Assembly: GCA_945487985.1 (NCBI GenBank)
Contig: CALYTX010000057.1
Span: 1 to 7,718, forward strand
DNA from: an uncultured Verrucomicrobiota bacterium
GTDB lineage: Bacteria > Verrucomicrobiota > Kiritimatiellia > RFP12 > UBA1067
Reading direction: 5' to 3'
Length of the DNA: 7,718 bases
The notes under the pieces are model-generated. The model was not told the origin of the DNA, did no database searches, and saw nothing but the letters and a program-made list of their open reading frames with translations. Positions 1-6,050 of this stretch are shown piece by piece. Both the position numbers and the translations under genes were made by a program. The first letter of the stretch is position 1. Every line of letters begins with the position of its first letter.

Positions 1-305
1 GGCCATTTCACAACCGCCCACAGATTAATGCCACAAGCGCGCATCGCGGCGATTTCGCTGTCGGCCGAAAGCCGCGAGAATACGAGCACGCTTGAAACCA
101 GCAGCGCGAGCGGAATCGTCCACTGCATCGTCTCCGGAAAGCTCACCACGGCGAAATCCCACACCAGCGATGCGGCCACCCCGTCGAGGATATAGCCGAC
201 AATCTGTACGAGCAGCCCGATCGTCAGCACGAAACTCAATACCAAAAACGCGAGCAGGAAACTCGTCAGGAACGACGCGAAAACATATTTCTCGATCGTC
301 TTCAT
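1..305 (-). CDS. LptF/LptG family LPS-export permease, N-terminal part (gene runs off the window)
   Basis: Translating the minus strand from the ATG at 305 gives 101 residues open to the window edge, beginning MKTIEKYVFASFLTSF. Residues about 9-32 and 51-76 are strongly hydrophobic membrane segments. Residues 80-94 read SADSEIAAMRACGIN, the conserved loop of the YjgP/YjgQ (LptF/LptG) family, with its ADSE..AMRACG core. Members are about 350-400 residues, so roughly the first quarter is present. In the family, LptF and LptG form the inner-membrane part of the LptB2FG transporter, which extracts lipopolysaccharide and passes it to the periplasmic bridge; this implies a Gram-negative envelope. 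The start overlaps the tyrS stop as ATGA, suggesting translational coupling, and no strong Shine-Dalgarno is visible. The fragment cannot separate LptF from LptG, although the ACG motif is slightly more LptF-like. Confidence 0.88.
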   Translation of the reverse strand, partial: MKTIEKYVFASFLTSFLLAFLVLSFVLTIGLLVQIVGYILDGVAASLVWDFAVVSFPETMQWTIPLALLVSSVLVFSRLSADSEIAAMRACGINLWAVVKW

Positions 306-1567
306 CCGACGCTTTTCAACAGGAAATTATTCTTCCGTCCTTGCCGCAGCACGGCAACCCTGCCCTCGACGAGATCGGAGGCGGCGAAAACGCGTTTTTC
401 ATCCACCTTCTCGCCGTTGAGCGCCAGCCCGCCCTGCGCGGCCATGCGCCGGGCTTCGCCGTTCGACTTGAACATCCCGGCGGCGGCGGCGACTGCATAC
501 ACGCTCTTGCCGACGATTTCCGCCAGCGGCAGCGCGGCCGACTTGACATCCTTGAAAACCATCTCGAGTTCCGCCGCGGTCTTGCCGCGCGTTTCGCCGC
601 CGAACAAGGTCGCCGTCGCTTCCTGGGCCGCCTTGAGTCCTTCCGGACCGTGGATGAGCAGCGTAAGCTCCTCGGCCAGCGCTTTCTGCGGAATGCGCGC
701 CTCGGGACGCTCCTTCATCTGAGCTTCAAGTTCCGCAATCTCGTCAAGGCTCTTAAGCGAAAAAACCTTCAAATAGCGAATCACATCGTCATCGGCGGCG
801 CGCAGAAAATACTGGTACCAATCGTAGACGCTCGTCATTTCCCCGTTCAGGAAAAGCGCATTGCCTTCGGATTTGCCGAACTTGCGCCCGGTCGAATCAA
901 GCAGTAGCGGAAAGGTAAGTCCATACACCGACGTGCCGCGCATCTTGCGCACCAGATCGGTGCCGGCGGTGATGTTGCCCCACTGATCGGCTCCGCCCAC
1001 TTCCAGCCGGCAGCCGTAGGCATCGAACAAGTGCAAGAAATCGTTGCCTTGCAGAATCTGATAGGAGAACTCAGTAAAGGTAAGCGCGCCGTCCGATGCT
1101 TCCAGGCGCTTTTTCACGCTTTCCTTGGCCAGCATCTGGGGCACGCGGAAATTGATGGCGATATCGCGCAAAAATTCAATCGCCGATGTGCCTTTGTACC
1201 AATCGTAGTTGTCGACCAACAGCGCCGCGTTGGGCCCCTCGAAGTCGAGCACCCGCGCGAGATTCTCGCGAATGCCCGCCTTGTTGCGCTCGACTTCCTC
1301 GACGGTAAGCATGTTGCGCTCGGCCGATTTGCCGGACGGATCGCCGATAAGCCCCGTAGCCCCGCCCACCAGCGCCACCACTTTGTGGCCGGCCTGCTGA
1401 AAGCGCTTTAAAACCATGATCGAAACGAGATTGCCGGCCTGCAGCGAACGGGCAGAAGGATCGAATCCGCAATACACCGTCATCGGGCGGTCGAGCGCCT
1501 TTTCAATTTCCGGGTCGGTGAGCGCCTCGACGAGGCCGCGAGCTTTCAGTTCTTCAATCAGTTTCAT
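302..1567 (-). CDS. tyrS: Tyrosyl-tRNA synthetase (TyrRS, class I, bacterial type)
   Basis: Catalyses ATP-dependent charging of tRNA-Tyr in the cytoplasm. The 421-residue product has the usual bacterial length. Residues 32-46 hold the Rossmann-fold start YCGFDPSARSLQAGN, whose last residues correspond to the HIGH motif. Residues 168-176 (SYQILQGND) carry the tyrosine-binding Y169, Q173 and D176. Residues 190-198 read VGGADQWGN, and 229-233 are the KFGKS (KMSKS-equivalent) loop. From about residue 350 the C-terminal part (VGKSVYAVAAAAGMFKSNGEARRMAAQGG) is a typical S4 RNA-binding domain. The HIGH motif is unusual: the first histidine is glutamine (Q43) and the preceding PT is PS (S38). The start at 1567 gives the canonical N-terminus but has no visible Shine-Dalgarno. 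A TGCTATAAT element lies 9 bases upstream, so translation may be leaderless or follow read-through from miaA. The stop overlaps the lpt start. Confidence 0.97.
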   Translation of the reverse strand: MKLIEELKARGLVEALTDPEIEKALDRPMTVYCGFDPSARSLQAGNLVSIMVLKRFQQAGHKVVALVGGATGLIGDPSGKSAERNMLTVEEVERNKAGIRENLARVLDFEGPNAALLVDNYDWYKGTSAIEFLRDIAINFRVPQMLAKESVKKRLEASDGALTFTEFSYQILQGNDFLHLFDAYGCRLEVGGADQWGNITAGTDLVRKMRGTSVYGLTFPLLLDSTGRKFGKSEGNALFLNGEMTSVYDWYQYFLRAADDDVIRYLKVFSLKSLDEIAELEAQMKERPEARIPQKALAEELTLLIHGPEGLKAAQEATATLFGGETRGKTAAELEMVFKDVKSAALPLAEIVGKSVYAVAAAAGMFKSNGEARRMAAQGGLALNGEKVDEKRVFAASDLVEGRVAVLRQGRKNNFLLKSVG

Positions 1568-1575
1568 ATCTGATT

Positions 1576-1584
1576 ATTATAGCA
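1576..1584 (-). promoter_or_regulatory. Candidate extended -10 promoter for tyrS
   Basis: The minus strand reads TGCTATAAT, a perfect extended -10 (TGnTATAAT), in the 37-base gap between miaA and tyrS. No good -35 hexamer is visible, which extended -10 promoters can tolerate. Initiation about 7 bases downstream would leave only about 2 bases before the tyrS ATG. The same nine bases occur upstream of the GreA-fusion gene. Confidence 0.5.
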
Positions 1585-1604
1585 AAATAACGCCCGCCTG
1601 CGCT

Positions 1605-2291
1605 TTAGGCAAAGCGCACCGTCCAAGGCCCGTTCTCACGCCAACAGGCGCGCACAGCCTCGACTGCGGGTTCAACGTAAAGGGGCCGGGCCTGGTGGCG
1701 GAACCAGGTATCCTGCCGCTTGGCAAGCTGGCAAGTGCGCGTCAGAATCTTCGCGCGATCGTCGCCATCTCGATAGCCGATGGCGAGCGAAGCCGTCCGC
1801 GACCACACCGGATAAAGCTCGCGCAGGCGGCGCTTTTCCTCCTCAAGCCCATCCGCAAACATACGCTCGAGCCGTTCGGCGATGCGCGCGCGCACCACAC
1901 TGCGGTCGATGCTAATCACCGGATATTCCGGCGCCGGGTCGGTCCATTCGCGGTCAAGTCCGCGCAGGAGCGCCGAAAAATACAGTCCTGTCCCGCCTAC
2001 AATCACCACGGGACGCTCGTCGGGAACCTTCCGTATCCACTCGCCGGCAGCCCGCAGCCAGGCTCCGGACGAGAACTCCTCCGCGGGGGTGACGATATCC
2101 ACTCCGCCCATGTGGAATTCCTCGCGCTCCTCGCGCGAAGGCTTGGCCGTGCCGATATCCATGCCGGCATAGACAAGCATCGAATCCGCGCTTAAAATCC
2201 AAGCGCCTATCTCGCGCGCCAGCTCGGCGGCGATAGCGCTCTTGCCGCTGGCTGTCGGGCCGGCAAGGATATAGGCAGAGCGGACAATCAT
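1605..2291 (-). CDS. miaA: tRNA dimethylallyltransferase MiaA, compact form lacking the central insertion
   Basis: Transfers a dimethylallyl group from DMAPP to N6 of A37 in tRNAs reading codons that begin with U. Visible family motifs are the P-loop GPTASGKS (11-18), DSMLVYAGMDIGTAKP (36-51, catalytic-type D36), VDIVTPAEEFSSGAW (64-78), VGGTGLYFSALLRGL (98-112), the late block SRTASLAIGYRD (164-175) and the C-terminal KRQDTWFR (191-198). The product is 228 residues against about 300-316 usually. The missing piece is contiguous: after LRGL at 112 the sequence passes within about 12 residues to PVISIDRSVVRARI (124-137), which normally follows the insertion domain with its DPxRxxRALEV helix. 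The start ATG overlaps the lspA stop (ATGA) and a weak AAGG lies 9 bases upstream. The reading frame is otherwise intact, so this looks like a functional short variant rather than a pseudogene, but loss of tRNA-binding surface is possible. Confidence 0.92.
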   Translation of the reverse strand: MIVRSAYILAGPTASGKSAIAAELAREIGAWILSADSMLVYAGMDIGTAKPSREEREEFHMGGVDIVTPAEEFSSGAWLRAAGEWIRKVPDERPVVIVGGTGLYFSALLRGLDREWTDPAPEYPVISIDRSVVRARIAERLERMFADGLEEEKRRLRELYPVWSRTASLAIGYRDGDDRAKILTRTCQLAKRQDTWFRHQARPLYVEPAVEAVRACWRENGPWTVRFA

Positions 2292-2785
2292 GTCCTGCGA
2301 CCTTGCGCGAAGGAAACGAAGACGATCGCGGCGGCGGCAAGGCAGATAAAACTGTCGGCGAGGTTGAAGCAGGGAAAATGGCTCTCCCGCCAGTAGAAAT
2401 CGAACATGTCAACCACATAGCCGCGGCAGACTCGATCGATCAGATTGCCGACGATGCCAGCGTAAAGCATAATCTCTCCGGCAAGCGAACAGAACCGCAC
2501 GCAGCCAGGCAACGCAAGGCCGCCGCGTGCGCGCGGGAAGATCTCGGCGCGCTTCCAGACTGCCAGCGCCAGCGCCAACGCCCCGAACAGCGCCAGCGGC
2601 CACACCTGACCTTGCAGCATCCCCCAGGCGCAACCGCGGTTTTCCACGTAGGCGAGATTAAACACTCCGGGCACGACACAAACCGCCGCCCGGTCGCGCA
2701 AGGTCCGGACGGCGATTTCCTTAACCAGTTGGTCAGCGGCGACCAGCGTCGCCACGAGCCCCAGAATCAGCCAGAACTTGCGCAT
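2288..2785 (-). CDS. lspA: Lipoprotein signal peptidase (signal peptidase II)
   Basis: Membrane aspartyl protease that removes the signal peptide of diacylglyceryl-modified prolipoproteins. The 165-residue product has the usual length and about four hydrophobic segments (roughly 4-20, 62-77, 96-115, 144-160). Family motifs in order are VENRGCAWGML (47-57), GIVGNLIDR (110-118), RGYVVDMFDF (121-130) and FNLADS (140-145). D126 and D144 correspond to the two catalytic aspartates. The frame stays open upstream into the neighbouring gene, but the ATG at 2785 is chosen because the protein then begins MRKFWLILGLVATLVAADQLVK, the normal first helix. It also overlaps the stop of the DksA-like gene by one base (TGATG). 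The stop overlaps the miaA start. Translation is therefore probably coupled on both sides; no strong ribosome binding site is seen. Confidence 0.95.
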   Translation of the reverse strand: MRKFWLILGLVATLVAADQLVKEIAVRTLRDRAAVCVVPGVFNLAYVENRGCAWGMLQGQVWPLALFGALALALAVWKRAEIFPRARGGLALPGCVRFCSLAGEIMLYAGIVGNLIDRVCRGYVVDMFDFYWRESHFPCFNLADSFICLAAAAIVFVSFAQGRRT

Positions 2786-3555
2786 CAGCCGCGATTGCGC
2801 TCCATTTCGCTCTGGCACTCCATGCAGGTAAGCACGAACGGCTGGTTGAGCAGACGCGGTTTGCGGATAAGCTGCCCGCATACGGTGCAGACACCGTAAC
2901 TGCCGTCTTCAATGCGGTGCAGAGCCTCTTCGATGCGCTGGATAGTGCGGTTGATATTGCCCATCTGCCCGAGCGCCTGCAGACGAAGAGTCTGGTTGGT
3001 GCCATCGCCACCGTCGGCCTCGTGGTCGTCGGCTTCGTTGAAGCCGGTCGCCTTCATCGCATCCACGCCGTTGAGCGCATCCTCCCGGGCTGTCAACAGC
3101 AGTTTGCGGAATTCCTTCAGGTCGGCAGCAGGGAACTTGTTGGTGTTCTTGCCCTGCGAACGCGAGGTCGGACGGATGGAAAGACGGATTTCGTTTTCGT
3201 TGCGCTTCTGGTCTTCGTTACGCGCCGACCGCTTCATTTCCTCTGCAATCGACATCGCAAAGGCGACCGACTTTTCCGAACTGAACAACCCCTCGCCCTC
3301 CGCACCAGGCTTTTCCTCGACCGGAACTTTCTTGATAATCCGCGGCGGAACACGCTTCGCGTCGGCCTTCTCGACATTGGTCGACAACGCGGCGACATCC
3401 TTGGCAGCCACCGGTTTCTTCGCAGCAGCCGGCTTTTTCGCGGTAGCAGGCTTCTTTGCAGCAGCCGCCTTCTTCGCGGGCTTGGTTTTTCCGCTCTTGC
3501 CTACCGCTGGTTTGGACGGCTTCTTCTTCGCTACTTCTTCGATTTTAAATCCCAT
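2785..3555 (-). CDS. TraR/DksA-family C4 zinc-finger protein with lysine/alanine-rich N-terminal tail
   Basis: The family inserts a coiled coil into the RNA-polymerase secondary channel and tunes initiation. The C-terminal zinc finger is intact: C223-x2-C226-x17-C244-x2-C247, the DksA spacing, preceded by RIEDGSYGVC, a near-universal family signature. Residues about 145-220 would form the coiled coil. The tip, around 174-190 (NEADDHEADGGDG), is acidic but lacks the classical DxxDxA of E. coli DksA. The product is 256 residues, well above the usual 120-150, because residues 1-75 are basic and low-complexity, with an AKKP unit repeated between about 27 and 52, like histone-H1-type bacterial tails. 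Residues 76-140 are charged and probably disordered. A GGAGG at 3563-3567 lies 7 bases before the ATG, supporting this start. lspA follows with a one-base overlap. DNA or RNA binding by the tail is inference. Confidence 0.9.
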   Translation of the reverse strand: MGFKIEEVAKKKPSKPAVGKSGKTKPAKKAAAAKKPATAKKPAAAKKPVAAKDVAALSTNVEKADAKRVPPRIIKKVPVEEKPGAEGEGLFSSEKSVAFAMSIAEEMKRSARNEDQKRNENEIRLSIRPTSRSQGKNTNKFPAADLKEFRKLLLTAREDALNGVDAMKATGFNEADDHEADGGDGTNQTLRLQALGQMGNINRTIQRIEEALHRIEDGSYGVCTVCGQLIRKPRLLNQPFVLTCMECQSEMERNRG

Positions 3556-3562
3556 GACCTCT

Positions 3563-3567
3563 CCTCC
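3563..3567 (-). promoter_or_regulatory. Shine-Dalgarno of the DksA-like gene
   Basis: GGAGG on the minus strand lies 7 bases before the ATG at 3555 within a purine-rich stretch (GGGAGGAGAGG). It fixes the start so that the long lysine-rich tail is included. Confidence 0.75.
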
Positions 3568-3600
3568 CTTCTTTCAGCATCTAATAGCGCCACTGAAGAG

Positions 3601-3609
3601 ATTCTATCA
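3601..3609 (-). promoter_or_regulatory. Candidate extended -10 promoter for the DksA-like gene, overlapping the greA-fusion stop codon
   Basis: The minus strand reads TGATAGAAT: TG, one base, then TAGAAT, a 5/6 match to TATAAT. The first three bases are the TGA stop of the upstream gene. Initiation near 3594 would give a leader of about 38 bases that contains the strong GGAGG. The dksA-lspA-miaA run could thus be transcribed separately from the GreA-fusion gene. Confidence 0.4.
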
Positions 3610-5730
3610 TATTTGCATGCCGGGGGGAAGTTTCATCCACTGGCGGATTTCCTCCGGAAGCGGCTCGATCGCCTTGATGGTTGCAAAGCGCGTCGTGCCT
3701 TCCAGATTCGGCAGCTCAAACTGATCCCCTGCCTTCTTGCCCAGCATGTTCTCGGCCAGTCGCGCCTTACAGGAAAGGATTCCCTTCTCTACATCATTAT
3801 CCCATTCGCCGAGCACGTGGTAGGTCTTCTCGCCTTCATCGGTAACAATAACCACGCTAACCCCAGGCATGACCTCGTCGGCAACCGCGGAGGCGAAATC
3901 GCTCGGAGCGATCATTTCGAGTTCCTGCTGCATCACCGACTGCTTCTGCATGAGCTGGCGCTGCTCGTCCTTGGCGTACTGATATTCCGCATTCTCGGAA
4001 AGATCGCCGAATCCTTTGGCGAATTCAATCTTGCGCACGTTCTCGGGCATGTCCACGTTGATGAGTTTCAGATACTCGGCCTTGCGCATCGCATAGCTGC
4101 GGAACGAAGTGGCGCGCGCATATTCCTTCTTCTTCTCGATCTTGACGAGGTGGGACTCGAGTTCCGGCACGATCTTCGTCATGCGCACAACGATCGTGTG
4201 GTGAGTCGAAGGATCCCATGCAATCGAAGCCTGGAAGCGCTCAAATACGAACACTTGGTCCGACGGGGAAAGAAGCTTGAACATCTTCTCCAGCCAGACC
4301 TTGTCTGCAAACAACCGGCGGACAATGTTCTGCATTTTCAGAACTTCACCATTCCGGCGTCCCTCGCCAAGGGCGATGGCGTGGGCAAGAATCGTCGTCA
4401 GGGCCGGCAACTCCGGCCACAGTTCGTAGCTCTTGAGCACCCGGATTTTCTTCCCGTCGACATCTACGTCGGAATACTTGAAAACGCCGAACTGCTCAAT
4501 CTTGCCGACGATGAGCGTCACGAGTGTTGCGGGCGCCTGCGACTCGCGCAGCAAAGCGCCAATCGCCTTGCGGCAAGGGTAGGCGACCGTCCGCCCCTCG
4601 GCATCCGTCACGCTTTCATTGCCGAACGCATTGACAATTTCGACCACGGCCGTGAAACACAGCTCGGGAATGGCCGCATAAAGCTTCTCCCGGGCCGCTG
4701 CATCGGCAGCAAGAAACGCAATCATCGCGCCAACTTCGCGCGCCGGCAGTTCGGCCGCCGCTTTCACGAAGCGCTTGCGCTCCCAGAGGTATTCGCGCAT
4801 TTCCGCCGCAGGCGGATTGGCGAACCCAAGCGCCTTCACCTGGCAGGCCAGGCGCGCGTAGAGCGCGTCGTCAACCTTCCTCGCGGCGGTCGCCGCGAAA
4901 GCTATGCGTTCTTCAATCTGCGCCTTCGCTGCCGCATCGGCGGTATTGAACTTGCCCTGAGCCACATATTCGCGAACATCCGCGAGGATCTGCTTGGGGT
5001 CGGTCTTGTGCGAGAAAGCCGTCAACCACCTGTCGCCGTAATCCTCGACCGAAACTTTCAGGCGAATCGGGTCGGCGCGCTTGACCGGGATTTCCATCAA
5101 CTTGTCCTTGCGCAACTCACCGCGGGCGAGATCCCAGAATTTCTTCCAGTTGACGCTCTTCACGAAGCCGTTGCCCACACAAACATCTTCAAGACGGGCG
5201 ACGGGCATATCACCGTAACTCTTGAGAACTTCCTTGATGAGCTCTCCCGGCCGCTCCTTGAGCATTGTCTCGAAGGCGGCCGGATCGGCGGCCTGCTTGA
5301 CCAAGATGTGGTCTTGCGGGGCAACCTCGAGCATGTCGACTGCCGCAGCGTATGAAAACTGGTGACCGCGCTTGGTTTTGAAGTCAACCGTCACACGCTG
5401 GTAGAAATAATCCGCGCGAACCACCTTGCCCAGCCCCCACGCGTCGCTCAACACCAGCGAACCGACCTGGAATTTCAACAATTTCTCGAGCGCCACAAGT
5501 GCCTTGTCGAACGGCTTGGCGCCTGTCGCGGCGCTTTCCGAAAAAGCGAAGTCTACAAAAGAAAGAAGAAGGCGATCTTTGGTCGTCTTCTTCAATGCGT
5601 CCTTAACGCCGGATGATTTGAGATTCTTGGCTATCTCTTGCTGATTGTCGCGGATGAGCTTGAACGCCCCTTCAAAATCCTGCTTTTCCGCAAACTCGCC
5701 CAACTGAACCAACGTTTGATTATCGGACAT
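3607..5730 (-). CDS. greA: Large transcription elongation factor with C-terminal GreA/GreB domain (PVC-type GreA fusion)
   Basis: Residues about 541-707 form a complete Gre factor: an N-terminal coiled coil with the tip GDLSENAEY (575-583), whose acidic D576 and E579 correspond to the residues that hold Mg2+ for transcript cleavage in backtracked RNA polymerase. A globular FKBP-like part follows (VSVVIVTDEGEKTYHVLG, then LLGKKAGDQ-like NMLGKKAGDQFELP). The 707 residues are over four times the usual 158. Residues about 88-137 (FQVGSLVLSDAWGLGKVV, then RVTVDFKTKRGHQFSY) look like a small SH3/CarD-like beta domain. Residues 140-540 are mostly helical and unrecognised. Chlamydial GreA, as I recall, is a similar fusion of about 715 residues. 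AAGGGAG lies 6 bases before the ATG at 5730. This is the first gene of the minus-strand block and is preceded by an extended -10 element. Its N-terminal function is unknown to me. Confidence 0.93.
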   Translation of the reverse strand: MSDNQTLVQLGEFAEKQDFEGAFKLIRDNQQEIAKNLKSSGVKDALKKTTKDRLLLSFVDFAFSESAATGAKPFDKALVALEKLLKFQVGSLVLSDAWGLGKVVRADYFYQRVTVDFKTKRGHQFSYAAAVDMLEVAPQDHILVKQAADPAAFETMLKERPGELIKEVLKSYGDMPVARLEDVCVGNGFVKSVNWKKFWDLARGELRKDKLMEIPVKRADPIRLKVSVEDYGDRWLTAFSHKTDPKQILADVREYVAQGKFNTADAAAKAQIEERIAFAATAARKVDDALYARLACQVKALGFANPPAAEMREYLWERKRFVKAAAELPAREVGAMIAFLAADAAAREKLYAAIPELCFTAVVEIVNAFGNESVTDAEGRTVAYPCRKAIGALLRESQAPATLVTLIVGKIEQFGVFKYSDVDVDGKKIRVLKSYELWPELPALTTILAHAIALGEGRRNGEVLKMQNIVRRLFADKVWLEKMFKLLSPSDQVFVFERFQASIAWDPSTHHTIVVRMTKIVPELESHLVKIEKKKEYARATSFRSYAMRKAEYLKLINVDMPENVRKIEFAKGFGDLSENAEYQYAKDEQRQLMQKQSVMQQELEMIAPSDFASAVADEVMPGVSVVIVTDEGEKTYHVLGEWDNDVEKGILSCKARLAENMLGKKAGDQFELPNLEGTTRFATIKAIEPLPEEIRQWMKLPPGMQI

Positions 5731-5736
5731 TTTCGT

Positions 5737-5743
5737 CTCCCTT
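5737..5743 (-). promoter_or_regulatory. Shine-Dalgarno of the GreA-fusion gene
   Basis: AAGGGAG on the minus strand ends 6 bases before the ATG at 5730, supporting that start and the N-terminus MSDNQTLVQLGEFAEKQ. Confidence 0.75.
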
Positions 5744-5762
5744 AAAAAATTTATGTCAGGTT

Positions 5763-5771
5763 ATTATAGCA
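5763..5771 (-). promoter_or_regulatory. Candidate extended -10 promoter of the GreA-fusion gene
   Basis: TGCTATAAT on the minus strand, 32 bases upstream of the ATG, is a perfect extended -10. Initiation near 5756 would give a leader of about 26 bases containing the ribosome binding site. A weak TTGCTC lies 18 bases upstream as a possible -35. The left end of the mobile element is 63 bases upstream, so the core promoter appears untouched. Confidence 0.55.
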
Positions 5772-5834
5772 AATTACCAACCAGCGGAGCAACGGCCCTC
5801 CCGCTCCACCCTTATCCCACTTTTTCTGTGTCGA

Positions 5835-5852
5835 TTGAAAAGGTAAACATGG
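5835..5852 (+). repeat. Left terminal inverted repeat of the IS
   Basis: TTGAAAAGGTAAACATGG. It is perfectly inverted at 5952-5969 and nearly so (two differences) at 7675-7692. Probable transposase binding site, inferred from position and repetition. Confidence 0.75.
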
Positions 5853-5932
5853 TTTTTGAGAACGATTAGTTCTACAGTGGACATTGATTCTCCTTGTCCT
5901 TGATGCACATCCCCGATAATTCCTTCTCCATA

Positions 5933-5950
5933 TCTTCCCCTAGGGGAAGA
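5933..5950. repeat. 18-bp perfect palindrome
   Basis: TCTTCCCCTAGGGGAAGA is exactly self-complementary over all 18 bases, centred on CCTAGG, and ends one base before the inward terminal-motif copy. It may be a dimeric protein-binding site or a DNA feature of the element end; its role is unknown. Confidence 0.9.
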
Positions 5951-5951
5951 C

Positions 5952-5969
5952 CCATGTTTACCTTTTCAA
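5952..5969 (-). repeat. Subterminal inverted copy of the IS left-end motif
   Basis: CCATGTTTACCTTTTCAA is the exact reverse complement of 5835-5852, separated by 99 bases. It sits about 80 bases before the transposase start, so binding of transposase here could autoregulate the gene; this is inference. Confidence 0.8.
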
Positions 5970-6036
5970 ATTCGGTAGACTGTTCCTTTCGGCTCCGACG
6001 CGGATATGGTGTCCGCGCGGGAACGCCGGATTAACG

Positions 6037-6043
6037 AAAGGAG
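6037..6043 (+). promoter_or_regulatory. Shine-Dalgarno that sets the transposase start
   Basis: AAAGGAG lies 7 bases before ATG 6051. The in-frame ATG at 6006 has no such signal, so the 15 residues it would add are excluded. Confidence 0.8.
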
Positions 6044-6050
6044 AAACGAC

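Larger units (their letters stand above)
5772..6036. other. Divergent intergenic region and left end of the mobile element
   Basis: No gene is visible between the GreA-fusion promoter and the transposase ribosome binding site. Positions 5772-5834 are host DNA without a recognisable signal. From 5835 the region holds the left terminal repeat, a small hairpin (AGAAC 5859-5863 with GTTCT 5869-5873), an 18-bp palindrome at 5933-5950 and an inward copy of the terminal motif at 5952-5969. No convincing plus-strand promoter for the transposase was found: TTGTCC at about 5894 followed 17 bases later by TAATTC is poor. Confidence 0.6.

Noticed and set aside
92..907. A plus-strand open frame opposite lpt and tyrS
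   Set aside because: Both minus-strand genes carry clear family motifs; this frame is a compositional shadow with arginine/serine-rich content.
2288..2881. A longer lspA starting at 2881
   Set aside because: The extra 32 residues overlap the zinc-finger coding region of the neighbouring gene and are not hydrophobic; the ATG at 2785 gives the normal LspA N-terminus.
2917..5355. A long plus-strand open frame of about 812 codons opposite the GreA-fusion gene
   Set aside because: It is antisense to a gene with unmistakable Gre motifs, its product shows no recognisable domain and it has no ribosome binding site; long antisense frames are common in GC-rich DNA.
5894..5922. Possible transposase promoter TTGTCC-17-TAATTC
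   Set aside because: The -10 agrees with consensus at only about two positions, so it is not reported as a promoter.
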